Below are positions 1 through 9,125 of a stretch of DNA of 64,000 nt, one piece after another. The notes beneath the pieces were generated by a model. The model made no database searches, had not been told where the DNA came from, and saw nothing but the letters and a program-made list of their open reading frames with translations. This stretch comes from Pseudotabrizicola alkalilacus (lineage in GTDB: Bacteria > Pseudomonadota > Alphaproteobacteria > Rhodobacterales > Rhodobacteraceae), in NCBI RefSeq assembly GCF_003443995.1, contig NZ_QWEY01000014.1:1-64000 (forward strand), written 5' to 3'. The position numbers and the translations under genes are program-made. How positions within the stretch are numbered: position 1 is the first letter of the stretch; each line of letters begins with the position of its first letter.

Positions 1-231
1 GAGTGATCCGCTGCGGAAACCTCTGTCGAGCCCCAAAGCTGACCGACTCGATGCCCCCTCCGCTATGTGCTCGGGGCACATCTCAGCAGTAGCCTCGTCT
101 CGAGGTTCCCCCAGTCCCAGGTCAGTGCAAATTCGTTTGTCGCTAATCCTGACTGTTGCGCGACCCGCCTCATACCGCCGTCGCTCCTGGCCCGCCGGTG
201 TGATCCTCCTGCCTCTCTCAGGACTGGACAA

Positions 232-246
232 GTTCCCCGAATGTTC
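232..246 (+). promoter_or_regulatory. LexA (SOS) box, alphaproteobacterial type
   Basis: The sequence shows a perfect GTTC-N7-GTTC direct repeat (GTTCCCCGAATGTTC), which is the established LexA operator of alphaproteobacteria. It ends 35 bp before the start codon of the SRAP gene. The downstream genes (SRAP, imuA, imuB, dnaE2) are classic SOS targets, so control of the whole run by LexA is a strong inference. The upstream 231 bases hold nothing I can assign. Confidence 0.85.
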
Positions 247-281
247 GCACCCTTGGGGCTTCCCGATTCCGGACCCCGCCG

Positions 282-962
282 ATGTGCAATTTGTATTCCC
301 AGACCAAGAGCCAGGACGCGATGCGTCATGTGTTTGACGCGATCATCGAGGGGGGTGAGGGGTTTGACGACCTGACCGGCAACCTGCCGCCGATGCCGGG
401 GATCTGGCCGGATTACCCGGCGCCGGTGTTTCGCCATGGGGCTCAGGGCGGCTGGCAGCTGTCGATGGCCCGTTGGGGCATGCCGACGCCACCGCAGTTT
501 CTGACAGGCAAGCGCACTGATCCCGGCGTGACCAATATCCGCAACCTGGACTCGCCACATTGGCGGCGCTGGCTGGGAGTGGAGCATCGCTGCCTTGTGC
601 CGTTCACCAGTTTTGCCGAGCCGGACAGCCGCCCCGGCCCCGGCAAGGGCAAACCGGTGTGGTTCGCCCTTGGCGAGGACCAGCCGCTGGCGTTCTTTGC
701 GGGCATCCGCACCGACTGGACCTCGGTGCGCAAGCTCAAAGAGGGCGAGGTGACGGTGGACGCCTTCGGGTTTCTGACCTGCGCGCCCAACCGCGAGGTG
801 GAGCGCATTCACCCCAAGGCCATGCCCGTTATTCTGGTCCGCCCCGAGGAATGGCGCATCTGGCTGACCGCGCCGATCGAACAGGCGCTGCATTTGCAAC
901 GCCCCCTGCCGGATGGCGAGTTGGACATCGTGGTGGAGGATGCGCGTGACGACCCTGCATGA
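282..962 (+). CDS. SOS response-associated peptidase (SRAP/YedK/HMCES family)
   Basis: A 226-residue protein of the SRAP family, which crosslinks covalently to abasic sites in single-stranded DNA through the residue-2 cysteine and so shields them. The N-terminus reads MCNLYS, so Cys2, the crosslinking nucleophile after Met removal, is present. The family's Asn, Glu (FAEPDS) and His (IHPKAMPVIL) signatures are also visible, and the length is normal. The start is fixed by the need for Cys2. It is first in an SOS-type run: the imuA start lies inside its end, and a LexA box stands just upstream. A role in damage tolerance alongside translesion synthesis is inferred from family and context. Confidence 0.93.
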   Translation: MCNLYSQTKSQDAMRHVFDAIIEGGEGFDDLTGNLPPMPGIWPDYPAPVFRHGAQGGWQLSMARWGMPTPPQFLTGKRTDPGVTNIRNLDSPHWRRWLGVEHRCLVPFTSFAEPDSRPGPGKGKPVWFALGEDQPLAFFAGIRTDWTSVRKLKEGEVTVDAFGFLTCAPNREVERIHPKAMPVILVRPEEWRIWLTAPIEQALHLQRPLPDGELDIVVEDARDDPA

Positions 963-1581
963 CCTTGCTCCCCGCCCGCCTTCCACCGATCCGTTCACCC
1001 TGACCAAGACCCGGGTGCATGAGGCCGAGGGCCCGGGGCGGCGCAGCTTTGCGCTGTTCCAGACCCTGCGCCATCCCGGCGCAGTGCTTTGGGTGCTGCC
1101 CGCGCATGAAGCGCAACGGCCGATGCTGCGCGGCCTGCCTGCGGGCCTGTCCGAGCGGTTGCTGCTGCTGACCCCCAAGAGCGAGACGGATCTCTTGTGG
1201 TGCGTCGAAGAAGCCTTGCGCGCGGCGCCCGTCGCACTGGTCATCGCCGAGCCGCAACAGCTCTTGTCCCTGACCGCAGGGCGCCGATTGCAACTCGCGG
1301 CAGAGGCCGGGCGGACCACCGGGCTGATGCTGATCCGCGAGGATCACGGCAGCTCTGCCACCGAGACGCGCTGGCACTGCGACCCTGTATCTGCACACGT
1401 TCCCGTGTCCCGGCCTGCGGCACATACGGCAGCGGACTCGACTTTGCACCGCTGGGCCCTTAGTAAGAACAAAAAGGGAACAATTGGACATTGGGTATTG
1501 AACTGGCATGGCGCGTCGGCTGCTTTCGATCTGGTTTCCGAGACTGGCGAGCGACGCCAGCCTGCGGAACCGGCCCGTTGA
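946..1581 (+). CDS. imuA: ImuA-like SOS mutagenesis protein
   Basis: About 211 residues, resembling ImuA (the SulA/RecA-like protein of the imuA-imuB-dnaE2 mutasome). ImuA is an accessory protein needed for DnaE2-dependent induced mutagenesis. The middle has the alternating hydrophobic pattern of a RecA-like fold (AVLWVLPAHEA, VALVIAEP, TGLMLIRED), and the end is the typical basic and tryptophan-rich tail (RWALSKNKKG). I chose the GTG at 946 because GGAGG ends six bases before it; an ATG at 940 would touch that ribosome site. It overlaps the SRAP end by 17 bases and runs into imuB by 74 bases, which suggests translational coupling. No break is visible. Confidence 0.82.
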   Translation: MTTLHDLAPRPPSTDPFTLTKTRVHEAEGPGRRSFALFQTLRHPGAVLWVLPAHEAQRPMLRGLPAGLSERLLLLTPKSETDLLWCVEEALRAAPVALVIAEPQQLLSLTAGRRLQLAAEAGRTTGLMLIREDHGSSATETRWHCDPVSAHVPVSRPAAHTAADSTLHRWALSKNKKGTIGHWVLNWHGASAAFDLVSETGERRQPAEPAR

Positions 1582-3007
1582 AGGGCCGTTTGCGCTGACC
1601 CATCAGTCGGGCAATGCCGATCATCTGCACTGTCTGAACCCTGCCGCGGAACAGCGCGGGCTGCATCGCGGCATGCCGCTGGCAGATGCCCGCGCGATCT
1701 GCCCGGATCTGTCCACCCGCCCCGCCGATCTGGCACGTGAAGCGGCAGCATTGGCCAGTCTGCGGCGGTGGGCCAGCCGCTATGCCCCGATGGTCGCCAG
1801 TGACGGGACTGATGGGCTGATGGCCGACATCACCGGCGTCGCGCATCTGTTTGGCGGCGAAGGGGAGATGCGCGCGGATCTGCACGCCCGGCTGGACCGC
1901 GCCGGGCTGTCGGTCAGCAGCGCGATTGCGAGCACGCGTGGTGCGGCTTATGCGCTGGCCCGCCATGGCGGCGGGATCATTGCCGATGGTGCGCTAACGC
2001 AAGGCGTTGGCCGCTTGCCGGTCTCCGCGCTGCGCATCGACCATGCCACCGCGGAGGCACTGGCCCGTGTCGGCTTGTCGCAGATGCGCGACCTGATCGC
2101 ACAGCCCCGAGCGCCGCTGGCCCGCCGCTTCGGCGCAGGCTTGGTGCTGCGTCTCGACCAGCTTCTGGGCCATCAACCTGAGCCGGTTGCCGCAGGGGCG
2201 GAGCCGCCGCATTTCGGGGTGCGGATGACCCTGCCGGAACCGATCGGCCTGCAGTCCGATGTGATGGCAGGCCTGTCGCGCCTGCTCGACCGGCTCTGCG
2301 CCACGCTGACGCTGCATCACCACGGCGCGCGCCGCCTGCGGCTGGAGTTGCGCCGGGTCGATCACGGCACGGTGCAGGTCGAGATCGGTCTGGCACGCGC
2401 CATGCGCGATCCGGTCCGCATGGCAGCTTTGTTCGCCAAAGGCGTGGATGAGGTCGACGCAGGCTTTGGCATCGACGCGATGCGCCTGTCCGCCCCCATC
2501 ACCGAACCGCTGCCACCCGAGCAGGTCGGCAGTGGCCCGGTCCTGCGGCATGAGGATGCCCTGGCCGATCTGATCTCGCGTCTTGGCAACCGGATCGGCT
2601 TTGACCGCGTGCTTAGAATGCAGCCCGCCGACAGCAAGATCCCCGAGCGCAGCTTTCAGCTGGTCGCTGCGGCTTGGTCCGAACCGGTCGCCGCCCCGCC
2701 CCGGCATGGCCCGGCGCGGCCCCTTACGCTGTTCCCCCCCGAACCCGTCAGCCATGCCTCCGGTCATCCGCCGGCGCAGTTCCGCTGGCGGCGGATGCGC
2801 TTCACCACCCTGCGCGCACAGGGACCGGAGCGGATTGCACCGGAGTGGTGGTTCGATGATCCAGCCTGGCGCAGCGGTATGCGCGACTACTGGCGGATCG
2901 AGACACGCGAAGGCCCGCGCCTGTGGCTGTTCCACACCCCACAAGCCCCGGATTGGCCCGCGCCCGCAGGGGCGCAAAATTGGTGCGTGCAGGGGGAGTT
3001 CATATGA
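1508..3007 (+). CDS. imuB: ImuB, Y-family polymerase-like mutasome protein
   Basis: A 499-residue DinB/Y-family-like protein opening with MARRLLSIWFPRLASDA, the standard ImuB start. In this family the fold is kept but the catalytic acidic residues are usually lost; ImuB works as the hub that binds the beta clamp, ImuA and DnaE2. Here the palm start is SIWFPRL rather than the D-x-D/F-F type of active polymerases, which fits an inactive hub. A helix-hairpin-helix-like stretch (GLSQMRDLIAQPRAPLARRFG) follows near residue 195. The stop overlaps the DnaE2 start (ATGA), so the two are coupled. Identity is confident; partner binding is known for the family and not shown here. Confidence 0.9.
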   Translation: MARRLLSIWFPRLASDASLRNRPVEGPFALTHQSGNADHLHCLNPAAEQRGLHRGMPLADARAICPDLSTRPADLAREAAALASLRRWASRYAPMVASDGTDGLMADITGVAHLFGGEGEMRADLHARLDRAGLSVSSAIASTRGAAYALARHGGGIIADGALTQGVGRLPVSALRIDHATAEALARVGLSQMRDLIAQPRAPLARRFGAGLVLRLDQLLGHQPEPVAAGAEPPHFGVRMTLPEPIGLQSDVMAGLSRLLDRLCATLTLHHHGARRLRLELRRVDHGTVQVEIGLARAMRDPVRMAALFAKGVDEVDAGFGIDAMRLSAPITEPLPPEQVGSGPVLRHEDALADLISRLGNRIGFDRVLRMQPADSKIPERSFQLVAAAWSEPVAAPPRHGPARPLTLFPPEPVSHASGHPPAQFRWRRMRFTTLRAQGPERIAPEWWFDDPAWRSGMRDYWRIETREGPRLWLFHTPQAPDWPAPAGAQNWCVQGEFI

Positions 3008-6000
3008 CCCATTATGCCGAGCTGTGCGTGACCTCGAACTTCACCTTCCTGACCGGAGCCTCCCACCCGGAGGAGTTGGTAACGCGGGCGGCAGAGCTGG
3101 GTCTTAGCGCCATCGCCATCACCGACCGCAACTCGGTGGCGGGCGTGGTGCGGGCGTTTTCGGCACTTAAAGAGCTGGCGCGGCTGCGTGATGAGGCATT
3201 GGCCACCGATCAGGCCGCGCAGGGCGGGCCGAGCATCCGGTCGCAGCACGTCACCGACCATTCCAGCCGCCAGACCGTGCCGCATTTCAGCGGGGCCACC
3301 GCCGCCCCGGTCCTGCCCGATACGCCTTTGCCCCGGCTGATCCCCGGCGCGCGGCTGGTGTTCACCGACTCAAGCGTCGAATGGCTGGCCCTGCCAACCG
3401 ATGTCGCGGCGTGGTCACGGCTGACGCGGCTGCTCTCCCTGGGCAAACGCCGCGCGCCCAAGGGCGACTGCCACCTGCAACGTGCCGATCTCTTGGACTG
3501 GGGCACAGGATTGATCCTGATCGCCCTGCCGCCCGACCTGATGGAAGCTGATGCCCGACAGGTTGCCGCCACCCGTGCCGACATGGCCCGCATTGCAAAG
3601 GCCTTTCCCGGCCAGTGCTTTCTGGGCGCCGCCCCGCATTATGATGGCCGAGACCAGCCCCGGCTGGACCGGCTGGCGACCCTTGCCCAAGGCGTCGCCC
3701 TGCCGCTCGTCGCGGTCGGCAACGTGCTGATGCACCGCGCCGCACGCCGCCCGCTCGCCGATGTGCTGACCTGCCTGCGCATCGGCTGCACCATCGACAA
3801 CATCGGCCAGCACCGTCTGACCAATGGCGAGCACCGGCTGAAGCCCGGAGCCGAGATGGCGCGGCTGTTTCACCGCTATCCCGCCGCGATCCGGCGCACG
3901 GTCGAGATCGCCAATGCCTGCGCGTTCCGGCTGGATGAGTTGCGCTATCAAAACCCCGACGAGGCTCTGGATGGCGAACCCGCGCAGGCGCGGCTCGAGC
4001 GGTTGACCCGCAACGGGCTGAGCTGGCGCTATCCCGACGGCGCCTCGCCCAAGATCATCGCCCGCGTCGACAAGGAACTCGCCCTGATCCGCGACGTGGA
4101 CTATGCGCCGTATTTCCTGACCGTGCATGACATCGTGGCCTTCGCCCGCGCGCAGGGCATCCTCTGCCAAGGACGCGGATCGGCGGCCAATTCGGTGGTC
4201 TGCTACCTTCTGGGCATCACCGAAGTGCCGCCTGAATCCATCACCCTGATTTTCGAGCGGTTCATCAGCAAAGAACGCGGCGAGCCGCCGGATATCGACG
4301 TGGATTTCGAACATGAACGCCGCGAAGAGGTGATCCAGTGGATCTATGAACGCTATGGCCGTGAATGCGCGGGCCTGACCGCCACCGTGATCCATTTCCG
4401 CTCCCGCGCCGCCATCCGCGAGGTTGGCAAAGTCATGGGGCTGAGCCAGGACGTTGTCGCCCGCCTCTCAGGCCAGATCTGGGGCTGGTCCTCCTCCGCC
4501 CCCGGACAGGACAGGATGCGCGACGCAGGGCTGGACCCAACCGACCGGCGCATGATGCTGACCACGCGGCTGATCGGCGAGATCATCGGCTTCCCACGCC
4601 ATCTGTCGCAGCATGTCGGCGGTTTTGTCATCACCCAAGGCCGCCTCGATGAGCTCTGCCCGATCGAGAACGCCGCGATGGAAGATCGCACCATCATCGA
4701 ATGGGACAAAGATGACATCGACGCGTTGGGGCTACTGAAGGTGGATATCCTCGGCCTTGGCATGCTGACCTGCATCCGCAAGTCTTTCAAACTGCTGGAG
4801 GATCATCGCGCGATTAGGATGGATCTGGCCACGCTGAAGCCTGATCGTGGACAAGAACCCCGCACCAGCCCCGACAGTGTTCAGCGTGAACAGGTCTATG
4901 ACATGCTGTGCCGCGCCGATGCCATCGGGGTGTTTCAGGTGGAAAGCCGGGCGCAGATGAACTTCCTGCCCAAGATGCGGCCCCGGCAGTCTTACGATCT
5001 CGTCTGCGAGGTTGCCATCGTCCGCCCTGGCCCGATTCAGGGCGGCATGGTGAACCCGTTCATCCGCCGCCGCATGGGGCTGGAACCTGTCGAAGACCTT
5101 GGCCCTGCCATGATGGAGGTGCTGGGCCGCACCTACGGCGTGCCGCTGTTTCAGGAGCAGGCGATGCAGATCGCAGTCGTAGCCGCGGGCTTCACCCCGT
5201 CCGAGGCCGATCGCCTGCGCCGCAGCCTCGCCACCTTCAAACGTATGGGCACCATCGGCTCCTTCCGCGACCGCTTTGTCTCCGGCATGCTGGAACGCGG
5301 CTATGACGCCGATTTCGCAGCCCGCTGTTTTGCGCAGATCGAGGGCTTTGGCAGTTATGGCTTTCCCGAAAGCCATGCCGCCAGTTTTGCCCGGCTGGTC
5401 TATATCTCCGCCTGGCTCAAATGCCATCATCAGGCGGTGTTCACCTGCGCTTTACTGAACTCCCAGCCGATGGGCTTTTACGCCCCCGCCCAACTGGTGC
5501 GCGACGCTCGCGATTGCGGGGTCGAGGTGCGGCCGGTGTCGGTGGATCATTCCCAGTGGGATTGCACACTGGAACACCGTGCTGACGGGGCACTGGCCCT
5601 GCGGCTGGGGTTCCGCCAGATCAAGGGACTGCGGGAGGAAGATGCCAACTGGATCACCGCCGCGCGCGGTAACGGCTACCCAGATGTCGAAAGCCTGTGG
5701 CGCCGCGCCGGGGTGCCGCCGGACACGCTGGAGCGGCTGGCCGAAGGCGACGCCTTTGCTGCCCTCGGCCTGACCCGTCGAGACGCGCTCTGGGCCGCCA
5801 AGGCTTTGCGCGCGCCTGCCCCGCTGCCACTGTTCGGCCCGGATGGGGAAGGGGGCGTCGAGCCTTCGGTCACTCTGCCGCGCATGACCCTCGGGCAAGA
5901 GGTGATCGAGGATTACCTGGCGCTGCGCCTGTCCTTACGCGCCCATCCGATGGAACTCTTGCGCCCGCGTCTGGCCGAAAGCCTGCCGCACAACCGGCTG

Positions 6001-6405
6001 CCGGAGGCCAAGGGCCGTGTCACCGTCACCGGCCTCGTCATCACCCGCCAACGCCCCGGCACCGCCTCCGGCGTGATCTTCCTGACGCTGGAGGATGAGA
6101 CCGGCACCGCCAATATCGTGGTCTGGAAAAAGGTCTACGAGACCTTCCGCAAAGCAGTGATCTCCGGTCGCCTCGTCCGCGTGCGCGGCCGGATCGAACG
6201 CGACGGTCCGGTCATTCACCTGATCGCGGAGCATGTCGAAGACGTCTCGCGGCTGCTGACCACCCTCGGCCGCCCGGTGATCATCCCGTCCAACGACGGG
6301 CGGGCGGATGAGACGAAACGTCCGGTCATGGGCCGCGGGCAGTCGAGTGCCCGCCATCCGCGCGAACAGGCCAAAAAGCTGTTCCCAAGCCGGGATTTTC
6401 ATTGA
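3004..6405 (+). CDS. dnaE2: Error-prone DNA polymerase DnaE2 (ImuC)
   Basis: A 1133-residue C-family polymerase of the DnaE2 type, the translesion enzyme of the ImuABC system. It starts with MTHYAELCVTSNFTFLTGASHPEEL, the PHP-domain opening typical of DnaE2. The catalytic acidic motif is seen as PDIDVDFEHERR, and a C-terminal OB-fold reads VTVTGLVITRQRPG. The length fits DnaE2 (about 1050-1140) rather than replicative DnaE. A longer in-frame start exists at 2923, but 3004 follows a GGGGGAG ribosome site, overlaps the imuB stop by four bases and gives the conserved N-terminus. Residues about 70-110 contain an extra low-complexity insert (QGGPSIRSQHVTDHS) between PHP motifs. Confidence 0.95.
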   Translation: MTHYAELCVTSNFTFLTGASHPEELVTRAAELGLSAIAITDRNSVAGVVRAFSALKELARLRDEALATDQAAQGGPSIRSQHVTDHSSRQTVPHFSGATAAPVLPDTPLPRLIPGARLVFTDSSVEWLALPTDVAAWSRLTRLLSLGKRRAPKGDCHLQRADLLDWGTGLILIALPPDLMEADARQVAATRADMARIAKAFPGQCFLGAAPHYDGRDQPRLDRLATLAQGVALPLVAVGNVLMHRAARRPLADVLTCLRIGCTIDNIGQHRLTNGEHRLKPGAEMARLFHRYPAAIRRTVEIANACAFRLDELRYQNPDEALDGEPAQARLERLTRNGLSWRYPDGASPKIIARVDKELALIRDVDYAPYFLTVHDIVAFARAQGILCQGRGSAANSVVCYLLGITEVPPESITLIFERFISKERGEPPDIDVDFEHERREEVIQWIYERYGRECAGLTATVIHFRSRAAIREVGKVMGLSQDVVARLSGQIWGWSSSAPGQDRMRDAGLDPTDRRMMLTTRLIGEIIGFPRHLSQHVGGFVITQGRLDELCPIENAAMEDRTIIEWDKDDIDALGLLKVDILGLGMLTCIRKSFKLLEDHRAIRMDLATLKPDRGQEPRTSPDSVQREQVYDMLCRADAIGVFQVESRAQMNFLPKMRPRQSYDLVCEVAIVRPGPIQGGMVNPFIRRRMGLEPVEDLGPAMMEVLGRTYGVPLFQEQAMQIAVVAAGFTPSEADRLRRSLATFKRMGTIGSFRDRFVSGMLERGYDADFAARCFAQIEGFGSYGFPESHAASFARLVYISAWLKCHHQAVFTCALLNSQPMGFYAPAQLVRDARDCGVEVRPVSVDHSQWDCTLEHRADGALALRLGFRQIKGLREEDANWITAARGNGYPDVESLWRRAGVPPDTLERLAEGDAFAALGLTRRDALWAAKALRAPAPLPLFGPDGEGGVEPSVTLPRMTLGQEVIEDYLALRLSLRAHPMELLRPRLAESLPHNRLPEAKGRVTVTGLVITRQRPGTASGVIFLTLEDETGTANIVVWKKVYETFRKAVISGRLVRVRGRIERDGPVIHLIAEHVEDVSRLLTTLGRPVIIPSNDGRADETKRPVMGRGQSSARHPREQAKKLFPSRDFH

Positions 6406-6783
6406 GGGGGAAGGCACCAGAAAGACGTGAAGGGCGGGAAGTTGACTCAGTGCTGCGCAGCATCGCAAGCGCAGCATCCCTCTAAAGCAGTCGTTCGCCG
6501 GCTGTGTCGCTCCGCTCTCCAGCGTCGTGCGTTCGAACGAACAGGCCCCAAAATTGCGGCTCCTACCAAGTCAGCCAAATGCAGACGCAACAGAAATATC
6601 CCGCAGCTTGACGGCATTGCCATACGGCGCTAGTGAGCGAACAAGGTGCCGGGCACCTGCCGCCTGCGGACGCAAGTCACGGTGAAGCCCGGATCGCGAC
6701 GACATCTCACCCTCGAAGCATTTCGCGTGGTGGGCAATGCAGGCTCCCATCTCTTTTGAAATGCCTCATGAGAGGAGTGGGCG
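6406..6783 (+). other. Intergenic stretch without a supported gene
   Basis: No reading frame here resembles a known protein. The stretch includes a short perfect inverted repeat, AGGTGC-CGG-GCACCT, near 6646-6660. Just before 6784 is a good ribosome site, GAGAGGAG, for the MATE gene. The rest looks like degenerate spacer. Confidence 0.5.
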
Positions 6784-8148
6784 ATGTCTGTCCGGCACGC
6801 TGTTCTACAGGATAATCCGTTTCTGACCGCCCCCATCGGGCGGCTGTTCTGGTCAAATGCCTTGCCGATGGCCGTGGTCATGTCGATGGGCGGCATTCTG
6901 AATGTGGTCGACGGGATCTTCGTCGGCCGCTTTATCGGCCCCGAGGCGCTGGCGGCGGTCAGCCTTGCCTTTCCGGTGGCCATGGTGCTGACGGCGCTTG
7001 CCACGCTTGTCGGTGGCGGCATGTCCAGCTTGATGGCCCGGCATCTGGGCGCGGGCCATCGCGCGGCGGCCGGTCGCATCTTTGCGGGTGCGCATGGGCT
7101 AGTGCTGGCGATCTCGGCTGGGGCAATCGCATTCTGGGCGCTGATCGGGGGAACCTTCGTTGAGGTCATGGCGGGCGAGCCTCGGGTTGAAGGCTTGGCG
7201 CAGGATTATCTGCGGATATTGATCCTCGGCGTGCCAGTGCAGTTGTTGCTGGGTCTGCATGCCGATGCCCTACGCAATGAGGGGCGGGGCAATGTGATCG
7301 CGGGCCTATCAGTGCTGGTGAACCTGATCAATATCGGCGCGAATTGGCTGGGGATCGTGGTTTTGGGCCTTGGCATCGCGGGGTCGGCGCTTGGCACCGT
7401 GGCGGCGCAGGGGATCGGGCTGACCTTGCTGATCGCAATCCGGCTACGCAGCGGTGGGTTGCTGCCCTTGTCGGTGCTGCGCCAAAGCTGGCGGGCAGGC
7501 TGGTCGCAGATCCTGCGGCTGGGTCTGCCCCTTTGCCTCAGCTTCATCGGCATCGCCGTTTCGGCCAGTGTGGTGATGCTGGCCCTGCGGCTGCACGCCG
7601 GGGCAGAGCATGCCCGGCTGGTCGCGGGATACGGAGTGGTGACGCGCCTTCTTGGCTTTGCCTTTCTGCCGCAGATGGCGATTGCACTGGCCACCCAAAG
7701 CATCAGCGGCAACAACGCAGGCGCCGGTCGGCCAGATCGCGCGCAGGCGGCGCTGCGGCTGGCGATGGCTGCGGCCTTCCTGTGGTGCTTGCTGGTGGCG
7801 ATGATCGGGTTGGCCGGAGGCCATACGCTGGCCGGATGGTTCAGCGATGATCCTGCGGTGACCGCCGCCGTCGCGCAGTTCCTGCGGCCGATGATGCTTG
7901 TCTACGCAGCCTCGGGGCCGGTGCTTGTGATGGCCTTGCATTTTCAGGCGATTGGCCAACCGGGACGAACGGCGGCGCTGACCCTAGTGAAGCCTTGGCT
8001 CTTGTCGCCCGCGCTGGTTCTGTCGCTGTCGGCAATCCTTGGCGTGCCGGGCATCTGGCTGGCCTTTCCGCTGGCGGATGTAGCTATTCTGCTGCTTGCC
8101 ATCGGGATTGGCCGACAAACGTTCGCACTGGCAGGGGGGCAGGCATGA
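6784..8148 (+). CDS. MATE family efflux transporter
   Basis: A 454-residue inner-membrane protein with about twelve hydrophobic segments and the two-bundle layout of the MATE family, which exports cationic drugs or metabolites against H+ or Na+. The first helix region reads FWSNALPMAVVMSMGGILNVVDGIFVGRFIG and is followed by GPEALAAVSLAFP, the family signature. The length is standard. A GAGAGGAG ribosome site precedes the ATG. The stop overlaps the next start (ATGA), so the small glyoxalase-related protein is co-translated. The substrate cannot be told from sequence. A second, different MATE gene lies at 11196-12575. Confidence 0.9.
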   Translation: MSVRHAVLQDNPFLTAPIGRLFWSNALPMAVVMSMGGILNVVDGIFVGRFIGPEALAAVSLAFPVAMVLTALATLVGGGMSSLMARHLGAGHRAAAGRIFAGAHGLVLAISAGAIAFWALIGGTFVEVMAGEPRVEGLAQDYLRILILGVPVQLLLGLHADALRNEGRGNVIAGLSVLVNLINIGANWLGIVVLGLGIAGSALGTVAAQGIGLTLLIAIRLRSGGLLPLSVLRQSWRAGWSQILRLGLPLCLSFIGIAVSASVVMLALRLHAGAEHARLVAGYGVVTRLLGFAFLPQMAIALATQSISGNNAGAGRPDRAQAALRLAMAAAFLWCLLVAMIGLAGGHTLAGWFSDDPAVTAAVAQFLRPMMLVYAASGPVLVMALHFQAIGQPGRTAALTLVKPWLLSPALVLSLSAILGVPGIWLAFPLADVAILLLAIGIGRQTFALAGGQA

Positions 8149-8567
8149 CGATCGACGAAGCAAAGGCTCAGGCCAAAGCCCTGCGCGCAGGCTTGCTTAC
8201 CCAGGGCACCCCGATCAGCCACGCGCAGGCGTTGGAACTGGTCGCCAAGCAGCAGGGTGCCAAGGATTGGAACACCCTGCACGCCCGGCTGGCGCTACGG
8301 AATACGCCGCCAGAGCTCGCTTTGGGCGACCGCGTGAGGGGCCGCTATCTTGGGCAACCGTTTGCGGGAAAGGTGGTCGGGCTGTCTGGCCCAGCCGGCC
8401 ATCGCCAAGTCGAAATCCGCTTCGACGCTCCGGTCGATGTCGTCAAATTCGAGAGTTTCTCGAACCTACGGCATCAGGTCCGAGCCACGATTGACGAGAA
8501 TGGCCGCTCGCATCGCCACACATCAGACGGCGTGCCGCAATTGATCGTGCAAAGGGAAGGCGGATGA
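8145..8567 (+). CDS. Glyoxalase-related small protein
   Basis: A 140-residue protein. The N-terminal half (IDEAKAQAKALRAGLLTQG, ISHAQALELVAKQQGAKDW) matches the short helical domain annotated as glyoxalase-related, often found in proteins of unknown role. The second half (LGDRVRGRYLGQPFAGKVVGL) resembles a small beta-barrel. The start overlaps the MATE stop by four bases, so it is translationally coupled to the exporter. No glyoxalase metal ligands are evident, so enzymatic activity should not be assumed. The function is unknown; linkage to the exporter is the only hint. Confidence 0.65.
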   Translation: MTIDEAKAQAKALRAGLLTQGTPISHAQALELVAKQQGAKDWNTLHARLALRNTPPELALGDRVRGRYLGQPFAGKVVGLSGPAGHRQVEIRFDAPVDVVKFESFSNLRHQVRATIDENGRSHRHTSDGVPQLIVQREGG

Positions 8568-8724
8568 TGGGAATTTGCACCGAAAGCGAGATTATGGACA
8601 GATGTTGCCTTGCGGCAAATGATCGGTTGGTCCCATTCGTGGTTTAGACCAAAGGGTTTTCGTTCGGCAATCGCCAATGTCTGGTTTAGGTAAACGGCTC
8701 GGCGGCCTGAAGGCGACCTGTCCG

Positions 8725-9125
8725 GCAGCTATGGGCCGACTTCGGCCTTTCAACCGGCCGAAGATGTCAGTATTCTTTTGCAAATCTGATCTCAAAATAG
8801 CAAGAAATCCTTACATGTCTGCGTTGCCCTTAATTGCTCAAACCCGGCGTTCTCGAGGGATTACACAGGCTTATCTTGCTCTCGAAATCGGGGTCAGCAT
8901 CCCAACGGTCCGGGCTCTCGAGCTGGGTGAGGGCAATTTGCGGACTATGGGCCGAGTTTTAAAGGCACTCGATCTTGGGTGGGGGTGGGCCCGGCAAGGT
9001 GGGGATGCGGCTGCCTTGCTTAAGGTGCGGCGGCGCAAGAAAGGTTTCAGTCAGGCGGCCTTGGCTGAAAGGGTAGGGTGCTCGCGTCCGACCGTAATTG
9101 CCCTTGAGAGAGATCTTTCGGGCAG
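8725..9125 (+). repeat. Direct repeat, intact copy (pairs with 46447-46847)
   Basis: From about 8725 to 9125 the sequence aligns to 46447-46847 at a constant offset of 37,722 bases with no net gap, covering about 90 bases upstream and the first 100 codons of the XRE-methyltransferase gene. The best block is the 8748-8840 part around the start codon. This copy is open; the other is interrupted by a stop. Confidence 0.8.
8740..8763 (+). promoter_or_regulatory. Inverted repeat upstream of the XRE-methyltransferase gene
   Basis: CTTCGGCC and GGCCGAAG form a perfect eight-base inverted repeat around TTTCAACC, 51 bases before the start at 8815. The right arm and centre are kept in the decayed copy near 46475, while the left arm is mutated there. 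It may be an operator for the encoded helix-turn-helix protein or a leader hairpin. Function is inferred only. Confidence 0.4.

Noticed and set aside
63-1319. Long open frame of 418 codons on the minus strand
   Set aside because: It lies opposite SRAP and imuA, is rich in Arg, His and Gln as expected of a GC-rich shadow frame, and matches no family.
1994-2977. 327-codon minus-strand frame opposite imuB
   Set aside because: Shadow of the strongly supported imuB frame; no motif or ribosome site.
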